NCBI GenBank assembly: GCA_030142905.1
Contig: JASJOG010000338.1
Span: 124,001 to 188,000, forward strand
DNA: 64,000 nt
DNA from: Heliopora coerulea
Taxonomy: Eukaryota; Cnidaria; Anthozoa; Scleralcyonacea; Helioporidae
Direction of reading: 5' to 3'
Part shown: positions 24,901-31,644 of the stretch, piece by piece
Numbering within the stretch: the stretch's first letter is position 1
How the letters are laid out: every line of letters begins with the position of its first letter
Position numbers and translations under genes: made by a program
The notes under the pieces: model-generated
Told to the model about the DNA's origin: nothing
Seen by the model: only the letters and a program-made list of their open reading frames with translations
Database searches by the model: none

Positions 24901-26549
24901 GGCTTGGGGCAGATAGGGTAGTTGCACTCAATTTTCAGAACCATTTTATTTTAATTAAAAATCCATTACAAAAATGTTCGGGGAGAGGAATTACAGTTTT
25001 ATACTAGTGTATGCTACTACAATTGCATTCTAAAGGAGTTCACATTCAAAGGTTTCATCCTAAAGTAAGAAACCATGGTCAGTGATCTTGAATTCTTTGC
25101 CAGTAAATACAACACCAGGGAATTCACCAGAAAAATTTTGACTTTGGGTTCTATGTTCCACATTCACATGTGGTGCTGAACTAGCTAGTAATCAGTTCAG
25201 GCTTCATTTAACCAGGAATACAAGTCTGTTTTCATGATGCTGAGGATTTACAAAGATAACACCAGGTGCACTGCCTACTAAAAGGGCCTTAGGGAGATCC
25301 CTGAACACCACACTGGCTCTGTGGCACCACTATTTTCAACTTGTCCAAGTCCACTGTGAAGCAGTTGAGGAAAAGGTAAGATATCAAAGTGGATTATGTA
25401 ATTTAGTACACTGTGAGCTATCTTGCCCCCCAGACAAAAACTCTTACTGGTACCACAAGAACATGACAATGTTCTGGGCTCACAAAAATTTTCCTCAGGG
25501 GACAATCTTCATGACCAACTCCAATAAAAATGTCTACACTTTTCAAGCAATTGTAGAATACCTGTCTACCCTTGAACTTTAATCTAATGGCTGATATCAA
25601 GTTGAGGGCACTCAAACTATCTAACTCCACAGCAGAAAGATAAAATCACTAAGATTTGTTAACTACCGAAAAATTGACTTAAAGGAATCATACAATTATA
25701 TTTCATTAACCTTTGACAATTTTACACGACAATGTCAATTAACCAGAGGAATCCCGAAGCGAATGTGTATTTTAGCGTCATACCACTCTTTGTTCAACGT
25801 AACTTACTCTATGAGATATTTAAGAGTTTGTTAAGCCAGATATTGTCAATGGCATAGCTAGCAATAATTTTTATTCTCTGGTTACTGCACTACCATAATC
25901 AACAAGTTTATTCCAACGTATAAGTGACGAAAACACAGTAACTTTCTTCATCGACAAAAATCTCGTTATGCAATCACAAACACTGAGTGACACGACGTTA
26001 GATGTATGTTTATGTCTAGTTCGGGATTATCTCCGACCTCTTCACAACGACTTCACAAACAAACGTCGGTTATATCTCGAATACGAAACTCTAAATATCT
26101 TCAAACATTGACCATTTCCCCAATCGAAATTGATTTGTTCCACTTCCGCTGATGGGCCTGTTCGAAAATGCTAGCGGCGAGATACGAGTGACAAGCCGAC
26201 AGAAGTGATCAAGTTGCCATGGAATAGTATCAAACTTAACTTTCTGTACTTCTGAAAACCGTATTGACCTAAAACCACGGCTAATATTCCTTCACACTAG
26301 GTCACTGTGCTGCGTAGTAACCAGAGCTTCTTTCAAAACACGCCTTATGAACAAGTTCAACTTTCAATACAGTACTGTCGCAAGCACCAAAATGGTGAAG
26401 CTAATGACTGGTTATCACTCACCGATAGTAGAGGAAAACATCGTAATGAAAGCATCCTCTGCAAATCTGATGAGTATACACGTTTTCCCAACATAATTGT
26501 CTCCAAAAAGTCGAATTTTGAACACATAATCGTAAATTTTTGTCGCCAT
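740..26549 (-). CDS. Rab-like/ROCO/SH3 multidomain gene, copy A (3' end beyond window)
   Basis: Predicted spliced gene of at least eight coding exons: 26549-26423, 20371-20311, 18771-18714, 13421-13257, 9035-8891, 7696-7631, 3950-1929 and 951-740 (about 952 codons). Order of domains: Rab8-like small GTPase, short basic linker, Roc GTPase plus COR domain, SH3-like domain. All junctions follow GT-AG and all phases join in frame. The ROCO exon has no usable start of its own: its first Met lies in the pyrimidine tract of the intron. The Rab part carries no C-terminal cysteine prenylation motif. Both facts favour one fused product. ROCO proteins are GTP-dependent scaffolds and DAPK1 pairs Roc-COR with a Death domain. 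By comparison with copy B, the mini exon and Death exon should lie left of the window. Two adjacent genes or alternative transcripts remain possible. Function (innate immunity or cell death) is inferred from domains only. Confidence 0.7.
1098..1162. repeat. (CATATA)n-type microsatellite
   Basis: Alternating ACATAT/ATACAT units in the intron between the SH3 and ROCO exons of copy A. Confidence 0.9.
1929..3950 (-). CDS. Copy A exon 7: Roc-COR GTPase module
   Basis: One 2022-nt exon (674 codons), phase 1 both sides, acceptor TTTTCCAG, donor CTG|GTACCG. Residues counted within the exon: P-loop GQDRAGKT 30-37; G3 DLAGQ 170-174; G4-like TNSD 267-270 in place of NKxD; COR region from about 335 (RWLQFEGAL, winged-helix-like to about 480); a Cys/His cluster at 611-636 (C611, C614, C621, H623, H624, C629, C634, H636) that may bind metal. 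No leucine-rich repeats and no kinase were seen, unlike LRRK or MFHAS1. A charged, variable insert of about 100 residues (70-165) separates G1 from G3. Roc-COR modules act as GTP-regulated dimers; the partner here is unknown. Confidence 0.85.
4600..4755 (-). mobile_element. tRNA-derived SINE (copy in unit A)
   Basis: The reverse strand has a tRNA-like head with A-box-like GTAGGCAGAGC and B box GGTTCGATTCC. The body, with GCAACAGG-like and CACTCGAAATTTTCC-like segments, is shared with the elements at 4838, 12084 and 42968. A counterpart sits at 38240-38392 in unit B, so it predates the duplication. Confidence 0.7.
4838..4990 (+). mobile_element. tRNA-derived SINE, inverted to the neighbour at 4600
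   Basis: Forward copy of the same SINE family, forming a head-to-head inverted pair with 4600-4755. The tRNA-like part is decayed. Unit B has the same pair, with this member interrupted at 38500. Confidence 0.65.
5434..5717. mobile_element. hAT-like non-autonomous element
   Basis: Present only in unit A. Terminal inverted repeats CAGGGCCGCCGAGAG / CTCTTGGCGGCCCCG, flanked by 8-bp target duplications ATCAGATC and ATCAAATC (one mismatch). An 8-bp duplication with CAGGG ends is typical of hAT. No coding capacity. Confidence 0.75.
6079..6297 (+). other. Open frame conserved between units, unassigned (unit A)
   Basis: About 72 open codons ending in a stop at 6295-6297. The unit B counterpart (39862-40107) stays open despite a 9-nt in-frame length difference. 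No Met near the start here and no recognised family. It may be an old repeat remnant. Confidence 0.2.
7631..7696 (-). CDS. Copy A exon 6: basic linker
   Basis: 66 nt, phase 1 both sides, acceptor ATGACAG, donor AAG|GTAAAC. It encodes [20 protein letters not shown] and a few more residues. There is no terminal Cys motif for prenylation. Copy B has a matching exon one codon longer with the frame preserved, which supports a real coding exon. Its phase joins directly to the ROCO exon (G + GT = Gly). Confidence 0.6.
7876..8838. mobile_element. hAT-like MITE with GTTGCCAGAT ends
   Basis: Present only in unit A. The ends read CCAAGGTTGCCAGAT and ATCTGGCAACACTGG, an imperfect inverted repeat. Subterminal TTGGCCTTTT motifs recur in both halves. 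No clean target duplication was found. No coding sequence. Confidence 0.55.
8891..9035 (-). CDS. Copy A exon 5: Rab-like G5 and last helix
   Basis: 145 nt, phase 0 to 1, acceptor TTTAG, donor GCAG|GTGAGA. It begins [20 protein letters not shown], containing the G5 motif SAK, then a helix [15 protein letters not shown] as in Rab8. Seven of 48 residues differ from copy B. Confidence 0.8.
10050..10235 (-). mobile_element. tRNA-derived SINE, second family
   Basis: The reverse strand carries GGTAGCTCAATGGTTAGAGC (A box) and GGGCTTGATCCCC (B box), followed by a family-specific body. Relatives lie at 22795, 30300 and 30530. It lies within the insertion that separates units A and B here. Confidence 0.75.
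10238..11715 (+). mobile_element. 5'-truncated LINE (CR1/L2/Jockey-type) with defective reverse transcriptase
   Basis: The reverse transcriptase reading begins near 10249 and stops at 10549; the frame resumes at 10590 and runs to 11522. Motifs: [16 protein letters not shown] (motif A), [20 protein letters not shown] (B), FADD (C), LGVHVD then LSWDKQID (E), and the common C-terminal [17 protein letters not shown] nonsense codon and one frameshift between A and B inactivate it. No endonuclease part, so it is 5' truncated. The 3' end is a TCTA-type microsatellite at about 11691-11715, as in CR1/L2 elements. Unit B lacks it (empty site near 42757). Confidence 0.85.
12084..12240 (+). mobile_element. 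tRNA-derived SINE, first family
   Basis: Begins with a tRNA-like GGCCTCCGTAGCTTAGTTG and a B-box-like GGTTCTATTCC, then a GCAACAGGTCCCGG body and an AATTTTCCCC end. The orthologous copy in unit B is at 42968. Confidence 0.75.
13257..13421 (-). CDS. Copy A exon 4: Rab-like G4 region
   Basis: 165 nt (55 codons), phase 0 both sides, acceptor TTGTAG, donor AAT|GTAAGG. It begins GAMLVYDIT and holds an intact G4 motif GNKCD, as in Rab8 (GIMLVYDIT and GNKCD). It is one codon shorter than the copy B exon. Confidence 0.8.
13480..15320. other. Degraded 1.8 kb block found only in unit A
   Basis: Unit B has no matching sequence between its exon 4 and the shared segment that resumes near 15320. Contents include a repeated AAGAAACTTTCAGTACT motif near 14110 and 14149, and short open frames broken by many stops. 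Possibly an old transposon; no terminal repeats or family were recognised. Confidence 0.4.
15691..16433. mobile_element. MITE with GGACGGGGCC-type ends (unit A)
   Basis: Shared with unit B (44396-45287). The left end, around GCTACGTCCATAC, and the right end, GTGTGGACGGGGCC, are imperfect inverted repeats. The interior holds repeated CGTTTTCGAAAGTCTCC-type motifs and CCCGGCAC motifs. Present before the duplication. No coding sequence. Confidence 0.5.
17395..17460. repeat. TTA/TTTA-rich simple repeat
   Basis: AT-only low-complexity run within the element at 16810-18490. Confidence 0.85.
17602..17959 (-). pseudogene. Fragment of a transposon-associated protein, frameshifted
   Basis: Reads [18 protein letters not shown], then [19 protein letters not shown] run of A around 17716 breaks the frame, and the adjacent frame continues with [18 protein letters not shown] down to a stop at 17602-17604. 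The pattern YYxGR..KFLH..F..DVD..CIFYGP resembles the C-terminus of uncharacterised cnidarian proteins I associate with mobile elements, from memory only. It sits inside the element at 16810-18490. Confidence 0.45.
18714..18771 (-). CDS. Copy A exon 3: Rab-like switch II (G3)
   Basis: 58 nt, acceptor TTTCAG, donor ATG|GTAATG, phase 2 to 0. It encodes [19 protein letters not shown]. The G3 motif is DDRGQ in place of the Rab DTAGQ, keeping Asp and Gly. One codon is missing compared with copy B, where RGAM stands for RAM. Eighteen of 58 aligned bases differ between copies. Confidence 0.75.
20311..20371 (-). CDS. Copy A exon 2: Rab-like switch I to beta-3
   Basis: 61 nt, phase 1 in and phase 2 out, with acceptor TTGCAG and donor TG|GTAATG. 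It encodes [20 protein letters not shown] followed by a split Trp codon, closely matching the Rab8 segment after STIG. Eight bases differ from copy B and seven of eight changed codons alter the residue. Confidence 0.8.
21914..22192. mobile_element. Fold-back insertion: perfect 237-bp palindrome
   Basis: Present only in unit A. Two arms of 118 bp (21914-22031 and 22033-22150) are perfect reverse complements around one central T, followed by 29 bp of unique sequence. A 13-bp target duplication TGAACCATTTACA lies at 21901-21913 and 22180-22192. The duplication length fits target-primed reverse transcription more than a cut-and-paste transposon. The centre holds a hammerhead-like core. Confidence 0.85.
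22030..22068 (+). ncRNA. Hammerhead ribozyme-like motif (divergent)
   Basis: CTGATGA at 22033-22039, one extra T, stem II GAATTT/AAATTC with loop GTAAT (22041-22057), GAAA at 22058-22061, then TATT. The 3-bp stem I pairs AGT (22030-22032) with ACT (22066-22068). A self-complementary ATAT takes the place of the usual short ACGT stem III. It is near the palindrome centre, so the reverse strand carries almost the same core. Confidence 0.4.
22795..22935 (-). mobile_element. tRNA-derived SINE nested in the pogo-like element
   Basis: The reverse strand has GGTAGCTCAATGGTTAGAGC and GGGTTCGATCCCC, intact A and B boxes. Same family as 10050 and 30300. Therefore younger than the host transposon. Confidence 0.75.
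23164..23298 (+). pseudogene. pogo-type transposase HTH remnant
   Basis: The frame reads [20 protein letters not shown], then [17 protein letters not shown], and stops soon after. This is the N-terminal DNA-binding helix-turn-helix pattern of pogo/Tigger transposases. The DDE catalytic domain is absent. Confidence 0.65.
26423..26549 (-). CDS. Copy A exon 1: Rab-like N-terminus with P-loop
   Basis: 42 codons plus one base, starting [11 protein letters not shown] as in Rab8/Rab10 proteins. The P-loop reads GDNYVGKT, where Rab8 has GDSGVGKT. The switch I segment ends SSTIG, completed by exon 2. The donor is G|GTGAGT, phase 1. The frame stays open upstream to a Met at 26648, but the start at 26549 matches copy B and Rab proteins. 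The exon differs from copy B at 40 of 127 bases, while the adjoining intron differs at about 6%. Confidence 0.8.
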
Positions 26550-27590
26550 AACTCGCAAGAACACTAGTGCGCATACTCGAATAAATAACCGCCTACCGAA
26601 CGGACTTTGGCCCAGATTTAATTCCTCAAACATTGAGATTAGATACAACCGGTCAACGTTTCGGATTTAGAACAAGAAAATAAGAAGCATGTGCACGAAG
26701 CTTTGGTTTGTTGTTTTAGACGGTTTCTTCTTATAAAATTTGTGTTCCTATTTTAAATAGGATAGTGCAAAAAGCTCTAGAAATCTTCAAGCATCCTTTA
26801 ATTATGTCAAGATTTTATTTCTGAAACGTTTCCCGTAGCGAAATAAAAAATTAGTTCTTCGAAACAAGAGGGTGTAGGTGGGGAAGTTAAAGTATGGTCT
26901 CAAGCTACGTTCTTCGACTTCCGCCTCCATATCTTTCAAACCATTACAGATCGTTATTGTATTGGAAAATAAAACTACTCTTCTCACTCCCTTCATTTTC
27001 TACTGGTGAAGCAAGCCACGAAATAATTTAGCGAATTAACCATCAGCTTCTCTTAAAACACTGGCAAGTCAGAACAGGGAGGACGCTTCGGAACGGAATT
27101 TCTAGTGGGCGGGAGATTGTGATAATTTTACAGCATTTTGCATGCTTTCCTGGAAATTTTTACAAATGTTCCAATCCGTAGTTCTTTCAACGTTATATTT
27201 GGAAAAAAGGAAGGCCTATAACCCACCCTCCCTCCGGCACTGCCGTTCCTGCATGAGAAGTCAAAATTGAACAATAGCTGCTAAAAATAAACCCAGCCCG
27301 CAACTAGTCTGACATGTCAGCACTAGCCTGCGTGCAGACATCTCGGACATTGTAATATTATTCAGACAACAAGAAATCTGTTATTTATTATGAACTTTTG
27401 TAAATTGTTTTCGAGTGGGGTTGAAATTTATGTAGTATCACCCCACCTCATTCCCCAGGCCAAAGAGGATATAGTTGTGTTAACACAACGAAAATCTAAT
27501 GCATTTCGGCGGTAATTTGAAGCGAAACGTGCTTAGCTTTTTTGTAGTGTCTATACGGCGTTAAGTAGTGGGAGCAGATGGGATGAAATA
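26550..27590. other. Intergenic: upstream of copy A
   Basis: Should contain the copy A promoter and perhaps the 3' end of copy B. The sequence next to exon 1 bears no resemblance to that upstream of copy B. No TATA box or exon could be supported. Confidence 0.4.
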
Positions 27591-28770
27591 TTGATGGCCT
27601 TTCAAAAACGAAACACTGGCAGTTTCTCACCAAACACAGTTTCTCCCACCAACAATGCCAAATGCAAATTTAATTTTATTTTCGGTTTCTCGCCATTCTA
27701 CACTCAACTTCCCACCAACGCAGGCCACAACACATCCCAACTCATTATCTTTCGTTATAGTCTCGTGACAAAGCCCTTGATCTCATCAACGGCGACAAGA
27801 GATAATCCCAGAGGTTTTTAGCGAAATCTTTGGCCATATATCGACAACAAACCGTCAAACATCAGGCTTCGTGGGAAAAAACTAAAAGCTAACAGCGTAT
27901 AAAAGTACAGCAAGGCTAGCAGGAAGTTTCTTTTTCTCCACATGTGGGCTATTTCGCAACGCATGGGAGGAACTGTCGCGCAACCGTAAAACCTTAGAAC
28001 AATAACAGTCCTTGTATTTTAAACGCATTTTCTAGGTAAGCCAATTCATTTCCAAATCATCCCACACATACATGTTCTTAGAAAGTGTATTTTAGACTGA
28101 GTCTTGTCTTGTCAATAAGTTCAAAGATGTGATTTCATCAACAGTTCAAAAACCGATTAGTACTGGTAAGTATACGGTTTCGAGTTTAATTTGGTGTTAA
28201 TTTGAATAAGTACGTTTCTCAAGGAATTCAAAATGGTGAGCTCAGCAGGCGAACTCAACTGGAGCTCTTGGAATTACACATAAGTACGAACTAATTAAAA
28301 ATTCGGTCAGGCACCGCATTATTAACAATGAATAATGTAAGTGTAAAAATCAAGTATAAAGTTACACACGCGAGTAACATCACAACGTAATTTGTCCTGT
28401 CAAAATAAAAAACGCGACAAGCCGTTCATGTCTTTCGGTGATCCAAGATTCTTTAGTTCCTCAAGGGACAAGAAACTGGTTGAACTGTTCAAATTTATGT
28501 TGATTCGTATTTTAACAGTGTTTTCATTTTTCGTATTTTCGCTCGCGCAAGAAAATTTGTTCGAAACCACGGACATCGTTTTCCCACGCAATTTCTTCAA
28601 GTTATTGCCATACTTTGAAAGTCGTATTTGATAACTCTACCAGAACTTTAGGAGTTTTTAATTTCCGCCAATAATCGTTACAATGGATTTTTCGTAAGGA
28701 AAACGAAAACGAAGAATAAAGATAAGAGCCCAGCCCAAAATTAAGTGAAAGGCCATAAGGACGATTTCAA
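27591..28770. other. Intergenic, nothing recognised
   Basis: AT-rich sequence with only short open frames on both strands and no domain signature. Confidence 0.5.
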
Positions 28771-28774
28771 ATGT

Positions 28775-29098
28775 TTAAAAAATGTTTAGTAACGTTTCGT
28801 TGCAACGTGTAACATCTTCAAAGTATAATATTACAAGGTTATCAGCGTTAGTATTACAAGGTCCAAATAGGGTTCCACTTATACGCATAAGCGGATATCT
28901 TGCTGAATAGACTGTCATCAGTTTATTACATACACCAGGATGACAATCGCAACTTGCAATTATACAACAAGTTGTTGAGATCCGTGGAACAGCCACAGAT
29001 AAAGACGCAGAGCTAAACAATAAAGCGAAAGTACAGCCACGAAATTGGAAGGTGACCGGGAAAAATCCCATCCAGCAGTACGCAAATAGGCTAAACAA
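28775..29098 (-). other. Unassigned 107-codon open frame, hydrophobic and Cys-containing
   Basis: The frame holds a hydrophobic first half and the segment CDCHPGVCNKLMTVYSARYP. A polypyrimidine-AG (TTTGGTTTGTTTAG) precedes its fifth codon, but the phase does not fit the phase-1 donor of the copy B Death exon. A 63-bp part (28891-28954) recurs at 43692-43753. It could be an exon or a repeat; not recognised. Confidence 0.2.
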
Positions 29099-29757
29099 AC
29101 CAAAAAATATGTCAGTAAGCTACGATATCTCCAACAACACGAATGTTAACGATTAATGCTACACGTGAGCGAACTTAGAATTATAATAGACGATATACAA
29201 ATGTTCGTCAAGCTCAAACCTTCAGAAAAATGTTATAAAGCATCAGACGAGGACGGGGCCATTAACCTTTATGTTCGCAGGTGTGAAAGTCACTCACTGG
29301 TTAGAAAAGTAACCCTTTCAATTTATTGTAATTGAATTTGTAGTAATTACGAATTGTAATTGGCCTAGGAGCAGTGTAGTTTTCCCAGTATAGACAGGGC
29401 GGGAAAACGCACAAGCAAAAACTGTTGAATGTTTACAAAAAGTGAACCTTCCGTGAAGTCAAGGCTTTTGGCATAGTTTTCACGAGACAGTACATATTTG
29501 TTATTGTGTGTAAGTGTATATGTGTATACATGTTTATATGTGTATACGTGTTTATATGTCCATATGTGGGCACGTATGTTTGTATGGGATGTATAGGTGT
29601 ATTATAGTAAGCACTTCAAAATGCACAAAAATACAGCTCAAGGGTTCCAAAACTTCAAAATTTTTCGGAAGGCATTACCCATTTACCCCACAGCCAAACT
29701 CGCTCTAGTACTTTACAATATCGACCCGGTTATGGAAACTTATCACCCTTTTGCTGG

Positions 29758-29855
29758 AAAAAATAAAAAATAAAAAATAAAAAAAAAAAAAATAAATAAA
29801 TAAATAAATAAATAAATAAATAGAAAAACAAACGAACGAACGAACGAACGAACAA
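29758..29855. repeat. (AAAT)n and (CGAA)n microsatellites
   Basis: AAAT tetranucleotide run followed by AACG/CGAA repeats. Confidence 0.9.
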
Positions 29856-30299
29856 ATAAACTCAATGAATCGTAGCTTTAAACTTGTACCTATATAGTCT
29901 CTTTGTACTCGATCAATTAACCATATCACCTGTTGCACGTGGTAGTACCTCCTAAAATGACGAAAATATAAGTTCCTTCATCATTTACTTCTGAGAGGTT
30001 CTTACATTAAAACATAAAAATTCGTTTTATTTATACCCAAAGCAGAAAAGTTCGAAACAGATCTAGTGCCTATTAGGATATTATCCGTGTTTATGGTGTC
30101 ACCACATTAGTCAAAACCATCCAGCAGTTGTAATTGCCGATGCAGTGAGTTCTTTCGAATGCGTGGCTTTCTTAACATGAAATAATTTTTAGTCCAAAGT
30201 TTAAAATGGTATACTGTGTATGAAATGCCACAGGGAAACACAAATTGAGACAAATGTTTAGAATGTGGGAACTTGGAGATGTTCATTGATATTCATTGA

Positions 30300-30480
30300 A
30301 AGTTCGTCAAGCTCGAACGTCAGAAAAACAATTTCTGAGCCTCATACGAGGATTGAATCCGCAAACTTATCCCGACCGGTGAAACGATCCAACCACTAAA
30401 CTATCAAGACTAAGATTGCAAGCTGAGGTGCTAGGTCGACATATGTGCTGCCTAAGCGGCAGCTGCAACATCTTATTGAG
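30300..30480 (-). mobile_element. Decayed tRNA-derived SINE, second family
   Basis: The reverse strand resembles 10050-10235 over the tRNA-like head and the CCGCTTAGGCAGCACATATG-like body, with many substitutions in the A and B boxes. Confidence 0.6.
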
Positions 30481-30529
30481 ATTCAATGAAGCTCAATGAG
30501 ACACATGTTTTGAATGTGGGAGCTTGGAG

Positions 30530-30640
30530 ATATTCATGGATGTTCGTTAAACAAACGTCAAGAACAACGATCAAACCTCAGACAAATGAATCCTGAGCCC
30601 CAGACGGGGAATGAGCCGCCAAACCTCTAAAAAAATAGTT
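30530..30640 (-). mobile_element. Partial tRNA-derived SINE, second family
   Basis: Shares the TGAGCCCCAGACGGGGA segment and flanks with the SINE at 22795. The A-box part is missing. Confidence 0.5.
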
Positions 30641-30719
30641 TCCCAGAGGTTTGAGGTTGACACCCGTCCAACGAACATCCACCAAACACACATTAGAAAG
30701 TGCAGGTTCACTGACAACT

Positions 30720-31288
30720 CACGAGCCCAGGGGGGGATCCAGGATTATTTTAAAGAAAGGGTTAAAGATTCCAAAAAGGGAGGCAGGCAGGCAAGCGACG
30801 AAGGCGCAAGAAACTACTTGGGGGATTCGGGGGGATTCTCCCCCGGAAAATTTTTGATTTTCTAATGCTCTGAAACACTATTTCCTGCATTTTGAGGGCA
30901 GTTTTACAACAAAAAATGTGATCAGAAACAGTGACATTTACAGGCTATTTCATCATTACACACTGTAATTGAGTGAAGTAATATTAAATTACTGTTTCAA
31001 TTCTTCCTTTTTAATCAATCTGTGACAAAGCAACCCTTGACTGCTTTTATTACCCCACGATTGTGAACAGTCAAAATGTATGATACAATTATAGTCAGTA
31101 ACCCTGACTAAGCGTGTTCAACTTAAGCGTGTTCCAAACATTCAAAATATATTACATAAAAGTTTCAGTGGTGGAAGGATCTAATATCCTCTCACGAATA
31201 TAAGACCTGTATACATAGACGAAAATCGCATGCTTTCAAGATAACTCTAATGAAATTAAATACAACATTTTTTTGTTTAAACATATTT
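30720..31288. other. Intergenic or terminal intron of copy B
   Basis: Includes a G-rich, low-complexity repeat remnant at 30720-30860. No further copy B exon could be supported although the Death exon ends in a splice donor. Confidence 0.35.
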
Positions 31289-31344
31289 TCAAAGAGGGGG
31301 TTGTAACCCCAGTAACCCTCCTGAATCCTCCAATGGAACCTTAC

Positions 31345-31644
31345 CTGACTTCGGACCTTCATCGATTATCTTCACACAATCCCAACGTTCCATGTCCAGC
31401 AGTATCTCTCGCAATTTAGCAAAGGTGTTTTCAGGATTTCGTTCGGCCCATCTCAGTACTCTGTGCGTTGCGTTTCCATTTTGCGAAATTAAATCTAATT
31501 CGTCACTCGGCATCCCAAAATGGGCCGCCAATGTTCGAAAATCTCCCCCAACGTCATCCAATATATCTAACTTCTTGCAAACTCCTTGTTTCACCAACAA
31601 GTCAAGATCATTTATGGATTCTATGGCATGTGGACCAGAATGTC
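31345..31644 (-). CDS. Copy B exon 10: Death domain
   Basis: 300 nt, phase 1 both sides, donor CAG|GTAAGG. The acceptor is CAGTAG, a NAGNAG pair; using the first AG adds one Val codon. Residues about 28-95 match the Death domain pattern: [18 protein letters not shown], then DELDLIS, a conserved Trp in [11 protein letters not shown], and [17 protein letters not shown]. Death domains form homotypic oligomers in apoptotic and immune adaptors. If the intron were retained, the frame would stop at 31289. Confidence 0.85.

Larger units (their letters stand above)
740..26423. repeat. Tandem segmental duplication, unit A
   Basis: Exons and introns align collinearly with unit B (33492-53313). Sampled introns are about 90-94% identical by eye. 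Unit A carries its own later insertions near 5434, 7876, 10005, 13480, 16810, 21914 and 22304. Similarity stops around exon 1; upstream sequences of the two copies are unrelated. Confidence 0.9.

Noticed and set aside
30611..30865. Open frames over a G-rich stretch
   Set aside because: Two overlapping frames over a degraded repeat; no homology pattern and inconsistent codon use.
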